A stretch of 41,698 bases of DNA, from positions 1 to 41,698 of the forward strand of contig CAKRTC010000017.1 in assembly GCA_934402055.1 (NCBI GenBank). Reading direction: 5' to 3'. A model generated the notes under the pieces. It saw nothing but the letters and a program-made list of their open reading frames with translations, did no database searches and was not told the DNA's origin. Made by a program: the position numbers and the translations under genes. The stretch is from an uncultured Lachnospiraceae bacterium (GTDB lineage: Bacteria > Bacillota > Clostridia > Lachnospirales > Lachnospiraceae). This document shows, in pieces, positions 32,849 to 41,045 of this stretch (the stretch's first letter is position 1; each line of letters begins with the position of its first letter).

Positions 32849-34349
32849 CTAAGTGTAACACATTTATAAGCAAAAGCCAAGCTAAACTGTAATAAGTTAT
32901 AACAGCTATCAAGTCATTGGCAGTAGTGATGAGCGGTCCCGATGCAACAGCCGGGTCAACTCCTATCTTTGAGAAGAACATCGGTATGAGTGTTCCTACG
33001 GCAGAGGAGATCATCATTGACAAGGCAAGAGACACGCCTACACAGCTTGATACCGCAAATGCCATCTGAAAACCGTAGCCCTTAAACAATGCAATGTACA
33101 CACCTATCAGGGCACAAGATGCAATACCAAGCACAAGACCGTTGCAGCCTCCGACACGTACCTCTTTGATAACATGCCCGATCTTCTGTTTTGCGGTCAG
33201 ATTCTCATCCATCAGGACTCTGATCGTAACAGCCAGCGACTGAGTACCCGAATTACCTGCCATGTCGAGTATTACCGACTGGAAGAGCACTACCAAGGTA
33301 AGCTCCGAAATAACATTTTCAAAAAGTCCGATAACAGATGATACTACCATTCCGAGTACGAGTAGAATAAGCAGCCATGGCAAACGCTTCTTCATGGACT
33401 CCTTAAGCGGCTCCTCAAGATCCTCCTCTGCAGTCAAACCGGCGAGCTTTGCGTAGTCCTCGCCGAGTGCATCATCAACGAGTTCTGTGATGCTCTGTGA
33501 AGTAATAACGCCGAGCAGCTGATTCTGATTATCCAGTACAGGGATCAAGTCCTCCGAATAATCCTTAAGCTTTTCAATACAATCATCTATATCCTCTGTA
33601 CCGTATACATAAGGATATGAGGTCATTATCAGATCCTTGAGATCCGTTGTCTGCCTTGCGATAATAAGCTCTTTTAAGTCAATGGCTCCCGCAAAAACAT
33701 CGGCATCATCAAGCACAAAGAGCGTGGAAATATTATCGTTCTCCGGTGCTTGTCTGACAAGCTCCGACATTGCTCCCTTGACTGTAAGATCGTCATGGAT
33801 AGCAATGAAATTGGTCGTCATTCGAGAACCGATCTCATCCTCGTCGAATGAAGCAAGCAGCACGATATCCTTCTTGAAGTCCTCGTCTACAAGATCCATC
33901 AGAAGCATACGCTTGTTCTTCTCCATAGTACGGAGAATGTCTACTGCGGTATCCGGCTCCATGTGGCTGATAACCGCTGCAGCCTTCTTGAGATCCATCT
34001 CGTCGAGATACTCTCTTGCCTCATCCTCATCCGCATACTCAAGTATGCCTGAGATCGTATCAAGACTGAGTACTCTGTATACCTTCTTACGATATAATAC
34101 GCTGAGCTGCGCCAATGCATCCGCTATATCGCTCTCATGATAATCGCTGAGTTCATCTCTCAGTGTCTTAGGTGATGCATTGCTCCTTATTATAGATGCA
34201 ATCTCGGCACTGTAATCCGGATGCTCTATTACTTCATCCTGCTCCTGTTCCGAATCGTCATCCTTATCCTCAAATATATCCTCTTTGAGTTCCTCGGACA
34301 AATCCTGCTTTGTCTCCTCGGTATCAGATGTATACTTCTTATCATCCAT
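32841..34349 (-). CDS. mgtE: Magnesium transporter MgtE
   Basis: MgtE is a homodimeric magnesium channel in the membrane, gated by internal magnesium. After an acidic N-terminal tail (about 1-45) comes the MgtE N domain, then a CBS pair (about residues 170-290, containing MTSYPYVYGTEDIDD and LIPVLDNQNQLLGVITSQSI). Five transmembrane helices lie in the last 180 residues. The pore-region signatures DMAGNSGTQSLAVTIR and VDPAVASGPLITTANDLIA are intact. GGAGG lies upstream of the ATG. A leader of about 350 bases with stems and a terminator-like hairpin precedes it, suggesting RNA-level control. Confidence 0.96.
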   Translation of the reverse strand: MDDKKYTSDTEETKQDLSEELKEDIFEDKDDDSEQEQDEVIEHPDYSAEIASIIRSNASPKTLRDELSDYHESDIADALAQLSVLYRKKVYRVLSLDTISGILEYADEDEAREYLDEMDLKKAAAVISHMEPDTAVDILRTMEKNKRMLLMDLVDEDFKKDIVLLASFDEDEIGSRMTTNFIAIHDDLTVKGAMSELVRQAPENDNISTLFVLDDADVFAGAIDLKELIIARQTTDLKDLIMTSYPYVYGTEDIDDCIEKLKDYSEDLIPVLDNQNQLLGVITSQSITELVDDALGEDYAKLAGLTAEEDLEEPLKESMKKRLPWLLILLVLGMVVSSVIGLFENVISELTLVVLFQSVILDMAGNSGTQSLAVTIRVLMDENLTAKQKIGHVIKEVRVGGCNGLVLGIASCALIGVYIALFKGYGFQMAFAVSSCVGVSLALSMMISSAVGTLIPMFFSKIGVDPAVASGPLITTANDLIAVITYYSLAWLLLINVLHLGG

Positions 34350-34389
34350 ATCCGTATCCTCCTTTCATTCTGTTTTCGAAAGCAATCTG

Positions 34390-34420
34390 ACAAAAAGTCC
34401 CCGGTCTGCGCAGACCAAAA
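34390..34420 (-). terminator. Terminator-like hairpin in the mgtE leader (candidate attenuator)
   Basis: GGTCTGCGCAGACC (34403-34416) is a perfect palindrome. On the minus strand it can be extended by GUUU pairing with GGGAC, and then runs into TTTTTG. It stands about 40-70 bases upstream of the mgtE start, as an attenuator would. Confidence 0.55.
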
Positions 34421-34546
34421 CCTCCCGTCATAAACACGCAAGCGAAAATCACCCCGTGTTGCCTCCGAGATTGTACATAATGATCGGTACCAATTGTTAA
34501 GATACGAGTATGTCTTGAATCAGAAAAGAAAGAGGATCACATTGAT

Positions 34547-34641
34547 AAACAGGTGCTCTCCGTGGTCTCGACAGTCGTATCAGCTATTGAATTGGTACTT
34601 CGACTATGGCCGTCACTGCCGTCCACTTTGTTCACCTGCCT
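34547..34641 (-). promoter_or_regulatory. Structured RNA domain in the mgtE leader (candidate riboswitch)
   Basis: On the minus strand three nested helices can form. P1 is AGGCAGGTG with CACCTGTTT (34641-34633 and 34555-34547, two G-U pairs). P2 is GTGG with CCAC (34626-34623 and 34565-34562). P3 is ATAGTCG with CGACTGT (34607-34601 and 34577-34571, one U-G pair). The wobble pairs fit only this strand. The conserved M-box core is not seen. No known class was recognised. Confidence 0.5.
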
Positions 34642-34705
34642 TTTCTTGAAATGATATGAGTGCTGTCCGAAAAAAAATAAACAGTTCCTTAACAGACCCT
34701 TTTTA

Positions 34706-34734
34706 AGAATAAAACCCATGTGTCAAAAATTCAA
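34706..34734 (-). promoter_or_regulatory. Possible promoter of mgtE
   Basis: On the minus strand TTGAAT (34734-34729) is 17 bases from TATTCT (34711-34706). This gives a leader of about 350 bases before the mgtE start codon. Confidence 0.45.
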
Positions 34735-34782
34735 GTCTAAATAATAAAAACAAAGTAAATTTTTCGTGCACCGTTACGCAAT

Positions 34783-34829
34783 CAAAAAGATGAGAATGAT
34801 TGCAAGTATACTTGCTCATCCTCATCTTT
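34783..34829 (-). terminator. Terminator of the DUF5722 gene
   Basis: On the minus strand AAAGATGAG (34829-34821) pairs with CTCATCTTT (34794-34786). A further inner stem CAAG-TA-TA-CTTG lies in the loop, and the stem is followed by UUG. It lies about 30 bases past the stop codon. Confidence 0.8.
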
Positions 34830-34859
34830 CCGATTCCGTTTATGCGCTAATGTTCATTC

Positions 34860-36590
34860 TCATTCCATCGAGCGTAGTCTGAAATTTGGTATCACATCAG
34901 ACCATTTGTTTATGCCTATGATTTTCTTGGCAAACTCTGTATATTGCAGGCTTGTTTTCTTATCATCTATATGCTTGAACACATCCCAGATGTACTTTGC
35001 CGAATAAGGCTTAAGTGCCTCTCCTTCCTTGACATTTGTAGTCCAAAGTCCGAGTGCAAGTCCGGACTTGGTCTCTCCCGGTGCATCTATCTGCCTCGTC
35101 AGTATAAATGCATCAATGTAAGGATTTGAATCGGCTATGTAATATGCATATGCAAATGCCGCGGCCTGCTCTTTTTCCACACTTCCTCTTGTCTGTGACT
35201 GTGAAGAGAAACCTACCTCCGACAATATAATATGTCTCACCTTGCCCGAACGGTCGAGCATTGCAGGCTTTTGCATATAATCTGTAAGCAGTGACAGATT
35301 GGCGAAATTAATGACCTTGGTAGTCGATATATTATTCGTGACCTGTCCTGTCGCCGCATCATCCCAGAACTCAGGCTCAACCGACGGAACCGGGTAAGCG
35401 TGATAAGCAAGTCCCCAGTCTATATTACCATGAGCCGAAAATGCCGCTGCTGCCGCATCCAGCGTAGCCCTGGCGGTATATATCAGTTTGTTGTCATTTC
35501 CCTGATTCCAGTTATTATCAAGTGAGAAATACACTCTCGCGTTGGCCTGCTGCGACTTGATCGCATTGTATATGACTCTGAAGCCTCTCTCGTACTCCTT
35601 CATATAAGTATTGATATCCGAAGCTCCGACATAATTCCAATGCTGATTATTTATCTCATTTCCGACTATCCAGTTCTGCACCAATCCTACATCGGCATTC
35701 TTGCCTGTATATCTTGATGCCAGAAATGATGCTATGGCTCTTAAGTACTTGCAGCCCTTTTCCGTTCCTGCATTAAAGTTGTAATAATTTATGCCGCTTA
35801 CATCCACCGTGCCGGGAGCGATAAGCTCCGGAGCCTTTGCGCTCTTGCGATTGAGCAGTACTGCCGTGACATTCATGCTCTTGTTCGAATAGGTCGAGAT
35901 GGTCTTGTCATAAGCGGCTACGACATTTTTATCAAAATGATAAGTCTCGCCCTCGTACTGATAATCTATTCCTTCTCCTATAAATGAATCAAAAGGTATG
36001 TTGACTATTACGTTATGTACTCCGAGTGAAAATGCATCGGATATCTGCGGAAGCTCAACAAGGAGTCCTTTCTTTGTGAGCGGATTCTTAAAGGCATCTT
36101 TGTACTGTGCAACAGCCTCCGGATTGGTCACATATATGACATCCGAGACCACCTTATAGGTCTTGCCTGTCCAGACGCATACAAGAAACTTGTTGTAGAG
36201 TCTGTTTGTACCGTTTCCCGTATCGTAAGGAATCGTGAATTCCACATTGTCGCTCTTTGGAATATGTGCGATATTTCTCTTATTGGCAATGCTGTCCGTA
36301 TACGGCTCAAGCTCAAGGAGATAGAACTCGGTATCTGCTCCAATCTCGGTGTTCGAAGGAGTGATCTTGCCGTCCATCTTACCCTTAATGACTATATTTG
36401 AGCCTGAGATAAGACATGACTCCCAGCTTACATGCTCTGTAGGTGTCGTTACCGCCTGCTGAACCGCTGCCGCATCTGTATTTGTCGCGGCATGGGATCT
36501 GAGGCTCATACCCGTAACTATACCTGCCGAGAAAAGCAGGATAGCTGCTATCTGTAATATATTCGGTTTTCTGATAAATTTCTTAAACAT
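34860..36590 (-). CDS. Secreted DUF5722 glycoside hydrolase-like protein
   Basis: The 576-residue protein starts with a basic stretch and a hydrophobic segment (about 12-28) ending near SHAA, a Sec signal peptide. Residues about 45-160 look like a beta-rich accessory domain. Beyond that is a TIM-barrel region like clan A glycosidases and DUF5722: QNWIVGNEINNQHWNY has an N-E pair where the acid/base is expected, and HIILSEVGFSS has a glutamate where the nucleophile would be. The target polysaccharide is unknown. No SD sequence precedes the ATG, but an extended -10 box lies six bases upstream. It is monocistronic. Confidence 0.82.
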   Translation of the reverse strand: MFKKFIRKPNILQIAAILLFSAGIVTGMSLRSHAATNTDAAAVQQAVTTPTEHVSWESCLISGSNIVIKGKMDGKITPSNTEIGADTEFYLLELEPYTDSIANKRNIAHIPKSDNVEFTIPYDTGNGTNRLYNKFLVCVWTGKTYKVVSDVIYVTNPEAVAQYKDAFKNPLTKKGLLVELPQISDAFSLGVHNVIVNIPFDSFIGEGIDYQYEGETYHFDKNVVAAYDKTISTYSNKSMNVTAVLLNRKSAKAPELIAPGTVDVSGINYYNFNAGTEKGCKYLRAIASFLASRYTGKNADVGLVQNWIVGNEINNQHWNYVGASDINTYMKEYERGFRVIYNAIKSQQANARVYFSLDNNWNQGNDNKLIYTARATLDAAAAAFSAHGNIDWGLAYHAYPVPSVEPEFWDDAATGQVTNNISTTKVINFANLSLLTDYMQKPAMLDRSGKVRHIILSEVGFSSQSQTRGSVEKEQAAAFAYAYYIADSNPYIDAFILTRQIDAPGETKSGLALGLWTTNVKEGEALKPYSAKYIWDVFKHIDDKKTSLQYTEFAKKIIGINKWSDVIPNFRLRSME

Positions 36591-36596
36591 GCGAAA

Positions 36597-36620
36597 AGTA
36601 TAACACTTAAGCAGCTTAAG
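36597..36620 (-). promoter_or_regulatory. Extended -10 promoter touching the DUF5722 start codon, with palindrome
   Basis: On the minus strand TG-T-TATACT (-10 at 36602-36597) ends six bases before the ATG, so transcription would begin about at the start codon. Just upstream CTTAAGC and GCTTAAG (36606-36620) make a perfect palindrome, a possible operator. No good -35 is seen. Confidence 0.45.
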
Positions 36621-36761
36621 CTTCCACCTCTAAATACTTACCCTTTTCTGTCTCAATATTAAGGAAAATGAAAACAAAATTACTGCTTCATGTATCATTG
36701 CGGCTTGAGCGTCTATGGAGTAAAATGTAAAAAGCTGAAATAAGAAGGCTTAAAAATAAGC

Positions 36762-36813
36762 TTATGCGGCGGTTACGGCTTGAATTTAAATGCCGTCCGC
36801 ATCATCCGCATAA
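36762..36813 (+). other. Inverted repeat upstream of the SIS-domain gene
   Basis: TTATGCGG (36762-36769) pairs with CCGCATAA (36806-36813), and an inner GGC/GCC pair shortens the loop. It lies 20 bases before the start codon of the SIS gene. It may be a leader hairpin or a regulator site. Confidence 0.4.
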
Positions 36814-36833
36814 AACCGATTCGGAGAGATATT

Positions 36834-37493
36834 ATGAATAAAAAGACAATGAACGCTGCCGAGATATTTGAAGAACTGTTTGCAAGATATCCGGCGCTTG
36901 ATATATGCAGAGACGATATAAATAAGGCTTTCCTCTTACTCAAGGAAACTTATCTTAATAACGGCAAGCTCCTTGCTGCCGGAAACGGAGGCAGTGCCGC
37001 CGACTCAGAGCATATAGTCGGTGAGCTTATGAAGTCCTTTAAGTTCGGCAGAGCAATTCCTGCGGAAGATGCTGCAAGGCTTAGGGAGCTGTACGGCGAT
37101 GAAGGTGCCGAGCTTGCGGCAAAGCTCGAGGGTGCGCTCCCTGCAATACCGCTTACCTCCATGCCTGCTCTTTCGACAGCCTTTATGAATGATGTCGATC
37201 CGAGCCTCACATTCGCACAGATGCTCTACGGATACGGCAGAAATGGCGATACATTTATAGGCATCAGTACCTCCGGCAACTCAGAAAACATCATCAAGTC
37301 TCTTCAGATTGCAAAGATGAAAGGCGTCAAGACCATAGGCCTTACCGGTGCTTCAGGCGGTAAGATGAAGACTATGTGTGATGTTGCCGTATGTGTTCCC
37401 GAGACCGAGACCTTCAAGATACAAGAGCTTCATCTTCCTATATACCACTGCCTGTGTGCTATGCTTGAGGCTGAATTTTTTGATGAGAAGTGA
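36834..37493 (+). CDS. SIS-domain phosphosugar isomerase (GmhA-like)
   Basis: This 219-residue protein has the sugar isomerase fold of the phosphoheptose isomerase group. The substrate loop AAGNGGSAADSEHIVGEL is at about 46-63, and GISTSGNSENIIKSL is the second phosphate-binding loop. Compared with GmhA it has an extra helical segment (about 67-110, FKFGRAIPAEDAARLRELYGDEG). Sedoheptulose-7-phosphate isomerisation is the family reaction, but no heptose pathway genes are adjacent, so it is inferred only. GGAGAG precedes the ATG at 36834; an earlier in-frame start at 36780 overlaps the leader repeat. It stands alone with its own terminator. Confidence 0.85.
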   Translation: MNKKTMNAAEIFEELFARYPALDICRDDINKAFLLLKETYLNNGKLLAAGNGGSAADSEHIVGELMKSFKFGRAIPAEDAARLRELYGDEGAELAAKLEGALPAIPLTSMPALSTAFMNDVDPSLTFAQMLYGYGRNGDTFIGISTSGNSENIIKSLQIAKMKGVKTIGLTGASGGKMKTMCDVAVCVPETETFKIQELHLPIYHCLCAMLEAEFFDEK

Positions 37494-37530
37494 AGCTTCG
37501 TGAGAAAAAAGACTTCATCTATTCAACTTC

Positions 37531-37567
37531 CCTGCCCCTTGATCCCGAGGGGCAGGTTTCTTTTTTC
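37531..37567 (+). terminator. Terminator of the SIS-domain gene
   Basis: CCTGCCCCT (37531-37539) and AGGGGCAGG (37548-37556) form a GC-rich stem followed by TTTCTTTTTT. It lies about 40 bases past the stop codon. Confidence 0.92.
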
Positions 37568-37615
37568 ATATGACGAAATTTATTACAAATTAAAATTTCA
37601 AAAAGCAGATGCCGC

Positions 37616-38251
37616 TTATCCGGCGTTATTTACTACAGCATCCGCCAGCAACTCAAACAATTCGACAAATTTAACGCACTCTGTCTTGTCCGGTGTTATA
37701 AGCTGTATTATCGGAGGAATAAATATCCATGTTGACGAGCCTATCAAACTGTCACAGCTTATTGTAAAATATCCGCTTTTATCTGTATGATTTATCTTCA
37801 GTGCAGCAATATCCAGCGCCTTGATTCGTTCTGCTATAAGCGGATTATTGAGTCTCTGCACATATTCATTTTTCATCTCGGCATCATCACCGAGCCATCT
37901 TGTACATTTCCATCCGCTCTTTTTTCTGTTGAAAACATATTCAAAGGCACAGCTGCCCGTTTCATTAAATCTCTCGTCGGTGTCAGGCTTTGTTAAAAGC
38001 TGCAGATTATAATTGACCGACATAAATCTGTTTTCCCAGTTATAGATAAGTTCAAGCCCTTTGGTATATTTAAGTCCCTCTATACGCAGCATGCGTTTAA
38101 GCGTATCTCTTCCTGCGACTTTGCATGCCCCGTTAAGACTTCCTGCAAAGGTATCGGCAAGCAAACCAAGCTTGGCCTCAGCCTTTTTTGTTACAAAACT
38201 GTTTCTCGCTTTGGAAGCATTTCTGTTGTCTTCCTTTTGTAATTTCCCCAT
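37616..38251 (-). CDS. Protein of unknown function (211 residues)
   Basis: I do not recognise this protein. It is soluble and basic at the N-terminus (MGKLQKEDNRNASKARN). It has a middle aromatic-rich part (YNWENRFMSVNYNLQLL, FNRKKSGWKCTRW) and a hydrophobic C-terminal segment STWIFIPPIIQLITP that is too broken by prolines to be a clear membrane helix. GGAAGG stands upstream of the ATG, and codon use resembles its neighbours, so it is very likely a real gene. It is transcribed alone, converging on the SIS gene. Confidence 0.75.
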   Translation of the reverse strand: MGKLQKEDNRNASKARNSFVTKKAEAKLGLLADTFAGSLNGACKVAGRDTLKRMLRIEGLKYTKGLELIYNWENRFMSVNYNLQLLTKPDTDERFNETGSCAFEYVFNRKKSGWKCTRWLGDDAEMKNEYVQRLNNPLIAERIKALDIAALKINHTDKSGYFTISCDSLIGSSTWIFIPPIIQLITPDKTECVKFVELFELLADAVVNNAG

Positions 38252-38353
38252 ATACTAACCTTCCGTATGCCTCTTTGTATTGTAAATGATTTTATCACGG
38301 AAGCTTTCTTAAAACATCCCGATAAATACATTACTATATATTAAGACGACAAT

Positions 38354-38410
38354 CCCCGGCATAAGCAGATATGCCTACGCCGGGGAAACACGCATCAAAA
38401 CTTATGATGC
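38354..38410 (-). terminator. Two hairpins after the amino acid permease gene
   Basis: On the minus strand GCATCA/TGATGC (38410-38392) is followed by GTGTTT. Further on, CCCCGGC/GCCGGGG (38385-38354) forms a long GC-rich stem. U runs are short. Together they probably end the permease transcript. Confidence 0.55.
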
Positions 38411-38424
38411 ATTTTCATATCCAA

Positions 38425-39864
38425 TCAAAGTGAATTTCTGCTCTTTAACCAGTCAACAACAGCCTCATCCCATACCGGAAGATATTCTGTTCTGTCACGA
38501 ATCATCTTAACTGCGTCTTCAAGCTTTGAAACCTCATTGATAGGTCTCTTGTGTGCCTTGTTCCATACGATTATAAATACAATAACAACAGCAGCCCAGA
38601 TAAGTGTGATCAATATATAAGAGCTGATAGTGTATATAGCATAGAGTGAACCGATTATACCGATAGAAAATACTACAGGCGCACACGGAACCTTAAACAA
38701 TCTCGGGAAATCCGGATACTTCTTACGAAGAACAAGTACATCGAGCATAGCAAGTATATAGCAGCCGAGCCATGCAACGCACACGATATTGATGAACATA
38801 TTCATGATATCTGCCGTTCCGCCCTTCATGCAAATGTAAATGGTACAGAAGAACATAAGGAAGAAGCATGCAACTGTTCCGTATATCGGAATTCTGTACT
38901 TAGGATGAATATAACCGAATGCCTTAGGAAGCTGTCCCTGTCTTGCCAAACCGTAGAACATACGCGGCAATGCCGCAAGCTGTGAGTTAGCCGTTGTGAA
39001 GGAAGCAAGGATAGTGATAACGCTCATTACGAGTGCTCCGACAAATCCCATCGAGCCTCTTGCTCCGTCTATATGGCTGACACCTGAGGTTACAAGCACC
39101 TCAATATCGGTATACTTAAGTGCAGCATATGAGAATATGATATCAATAACATATATTGATATAAGTGCCGCAAACAGTGCCTTAGGAATAACCTTATACG
39201 GCTCCTTTGTCTCCTCTGCCATCGGGCAGCAGTTCTCGAAGCCTATATACCACCAGATCGATGATCCTACCGCACCGAATACAGCTGCATAACCGCCTGC
39301 CGGAAGATGCGGATTGTCAACAGGTACGCAGCCGAGAGTACTCTCACCTACACCCAACAATCCAAGCACAGCGATTACAGCATATGCCGCCATCATTCCT
39401 ATAGGAAGTATTCCCGCAAACTTACCGTATATGCCTACATCAAATATATTGATCAATAAGCAGGCAACCAGGAACACAAGGCTTGTTACGATTGCCGGTA
39501 TGCCCGTAACCTCCTGCAGCGAGTAACCGCTCATTGCCATCTGTGTACTTCCGTCGGCAGCCGCAAGCAGAACATAGGTTCCCAATACGGCAAGTGTTCC
39601 CCAGAAACGTCCGAGAGCCGGATTGGTGTAATCCGAGATCATTCCTCCTCCGGGAAGCATTGCGCTCAACTCTGAGAAAGCAAGTGCCGCGCAAAGTATC
39701 GGAATCAATCCGATAAGAGAGGTAAGCCATACCTGATAACTGGCTTGTCCGGCAACCTGAGTTACCGAGAACATTGCGGTTCCTGATACAACAAGTCCCA
39801 TTGCCGCACCGTAGGTTGCCCCGAATCCCAATACTCTTTTCAGTTTAGCATTGTTTTCATTCAT
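38425..39864 (-). CDS. APC-family amino acid permease
   Basis: The 479-residue protein has about 12 hydrophobic helices and the amino acid-polyamine-organocation layout. The first helix GFGATYGAAMGLVVSGTAMFS stands where APC members bind substrate backbone. Helix 6 follows the WWYIGFENCCPMAEETKEPYKVIPKAL segment, a common APC motif. Substrate cannot be named. The ATG at 39864 (MNENNAKLKR) has AAAGGAG at a good distance. A longer frame to 39909 has no ribosome site. It follows the YbhB-like gene by 119 bases. Confidence 0.9.
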   Translation of the reverse strand: MNENNAKLKRVLGFGATYGAAMGLVVSGTAMFSVTQVAGQASYQVWLTSLIGLIPILCAALAFSELSAMLPGGGMISDYTNPALGRFWGTLAVLGTYVLLAAADGSTQMAMSGYSLQEVTGIPAIVTSLVFLVACLLINIFDVGIYGKFAGILPIGMMAAYAVIAVLGLLGVGESTLGCVPVDNPHLPAGGYAAVFGAVGSSIWWYIGFENCCPMAEETKEPYKVIPKALFAALISIYVIDIIFSYAALKYTDIEVLVTSGVSHIDGARGSMGFVGALVMSVITILASFTTANSQLAALPRMFYGLARQGQLPKAFGYIHPKYRIPIYGTVACFFLMFFCTIYICMKGGTADIMNMFINIVCVAWLGCYILAMLDVLVLRKKYPDFPRLFKVPCAPVVFSIGIIGSLYAIYTISSYILITLIWAAVVIVFIIVWNKAHKRPINEVSKLEDAVKMIRDRTEYLPVWDEAVVDWLKSRNSL

Positions 39865-39983
39865 AATAAAACTCCTTTCTTGTATAAACACCCTCATGTT
39901 TATATTCAATTATCGATCTGCGGCTCTTAAATACATAAATATTCATTTTACGAAACAAAAACCGCAGCAATAATTTTCAAAAA

Positions 39984-40499
39984 TCAGCCGCCGTACTTCA
40001 TGCGAAGTACAGCCTTATCAAGAATATGTCCCTCAATACTGTTTCTAAGATCGGCGTAATAGAATCCCTCTTTAAGTTCGGGCTTATAATCAAGCGCATA
40101 TATTACAAGCTCATAGGTATGGCATCTTCCCGGAGCCGGCCCGCCGTAACCAATCTTGTATTTGTCGGAAATATCAAGATACGGTCCGTAAGGAAGAGAC
40201 CAGCTGTTATGTCCGTGAATCAGCTCTGCTTTTCTTGCTCCATCCTCAGGCAGGTCGTGCATACCGGCTGCAATTCCGGCAGCTATCCAGTGTATCCATA
40301 TAACGCCTTCGTCCTCCGCATTGTCGTAGTCCATATACTCTATGGCGTATGACTTGGTTCCTTCCGGTTCACCGTCCCATTCAAACGGAAATGATACTTG
40401 AGGAATGCCTTCTTCTATCATTGACTGATCCGTCGAATCGATCCCGTATCTTACATCCAAGTGTCCTTCCTTGACTGCGCTGCTGCTGAGTCTGAACAT
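39984..40499 (-). CDS. YbhB/YbcL (PEBP, Raf kinase inhibitor-like) family protein
   Basis: The 171-residue protein matches the bacterial phosphatidylethanolamine-binding-protein group. It has an aromatic strand VIWIHWIAAGI, a ligand-pocket region NSWSLPYGPYLDI, the YGGPAPGRCHTYELVIYALD signature (usually G-P-x-P-P-x-G-x-H-x-Y), and a C-terminal helix IEGHILDKAVLRMKYGG. Function in bacteria is poorly known. The ATG at 40499 follows GGAGGAAGG, and the longer frame to 40559 is not supported. It has no signal peptide. Confidence 0.93.
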   Translation of the reverse strand: MFRLSSSAVKEGHLDVRYGIDSTDQSMIEEGIPQVSFPFEWDGEPEGTKSYAIEYMDYDNAEDEGVIWIHWIAAGIAAGMHDLPEDGARKAELIHGHNSWSLPYGPYLDISDKYKIGYGGPAPGRCHTYELVIYALDYKPELKEGFYYADLRNSIEGHILDKAVLRMKYGG

Positions 40500-40582
40500 A
40501 GCCTTCCTCCGAATATCTGTGTAGTCTGTTTTTGTGCATTTTGATAAATTTTTGTTCAAAATGTGCCTTCTTTTTATTTATC

Positions 40583-40611
40583 ATTATACATGAGAGCCTA
40601 ACTTAAAGTAA
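40583..40611 (-). promoter_or_regulatory. Possible promoter of the YbhB-like gene
   Basis: A perfect TATAAT (40588-40583 on the minus strand) is preceded after 17 bases by a poor -35 (TTACTT), about 85 bases before the start codon. Confidence 0.45.
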
Positions 40612-40778
40612 GCCTGATAATCCACCGGCAGCGAATAAATATGCACAAAAAAGTAAAGGTTTATGTGGGCATTATGGTTAAACTCATATTGCGAAGCTGA
40701 ACAAAATTCAGTTAAGCGGCGGCAAATACAGACACTCTTTGCATCCGGTATCAAGTGCATTTAACCAAGCACATCTGC

Positions 40779-40899
40779 GTGAACTTGCGTTTTCGTGCAA
40801 ATTCCGTAATTGTGAACTTGCGTTTTCGTGCAAAATCGGTGATTCTGAAGTTGCTTTTTCGTGCAAAAACAGCACTTATGAACTTGCGTTTTCGTGATT
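40779..40899. repeat. 33-bp tandem repeat, four copies
   Basis: The core TGAACTTGCGTTTTCGTG recurs at an exact 33-base period, beginning near 40780, 40813, 40846 and 40879. Copy 3 has two changes (GAAGTTGCTTTTTCGTG). The remaining 11-15 bases vary. Copies 1-3 continue with GCAAA, so TTGC and GCAA can pair within each unit. The 33-base period keeps a reading frame open, but this may be chance. Confidence 0.9.
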
Positions 40900-40969
40900 T
40901 AAGTGAAAATCCACTCCTGATTTTTCCCTAGATAAATATGACCACCTATCATAATAATTATTCTTAGAC

Positions 40970-40998
40970 TTGACCAAAGCATGCAAACCCGGTATATT
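40970..40998 (+). promoter_or_regulatory. Promoter of the right-edge gene pair
   Basis: TTGACC (40970-40975) and TATATT (40993-40998) are exactly 17 bases apart, about 48 bases before the first ATG. Confidence 0.7.
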
Positions 40999-41045
40999 AA
41001 GCGCAATTCAGATTTAAAAATCTTTTTAGTCGACTCAAAAAGTAC

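Larger units (their letters stand above)
34350..34859. other. Intergenic region between mgtE and the DUF5722 gene
   Basis: These 510 bases contain the mgtE promoter and structured leader, and the DUF5722 terminator. A 60-codon open frame at 34537-34719 has no ribosome site and is not reported as a gene. Confidence 0.75.
40500..41045. other. Intergenic region with tandem repeats
   Basis: This 546-base stretch separates the chromosomal genes from the small gene pair at the right edge. It holds the YbhB-side promoter, a CTGAA/TTCAG hairpin (about 40696-40710), the 33-bp repeat array and a plus-strand promoter. An open frame crosses the repeats (GTG at 40755 to TAG at 40931) but has no ribosome site. 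Confidence 0.75.

Noticed and set aside
34350..34700. M-box magnesium riboswitch
   Set aside because: The conserved GGTGAGGCTCCT-like and GCTGCTGCCC-like core segments were looked for on the minus strand and not found.
34537..34719. 60-codon leader peptide gene before mgtE
   Set aside because: There is no ribosome site and the start falls around the predicted promoter. The codons cover the RNA helices and look random.
40779..40899. CRISPR array
   Set aside because: The period is only 33 bases with an 18-22 base core, leaving 11-15 base fillers, too short for spacers. No cas genes are present.
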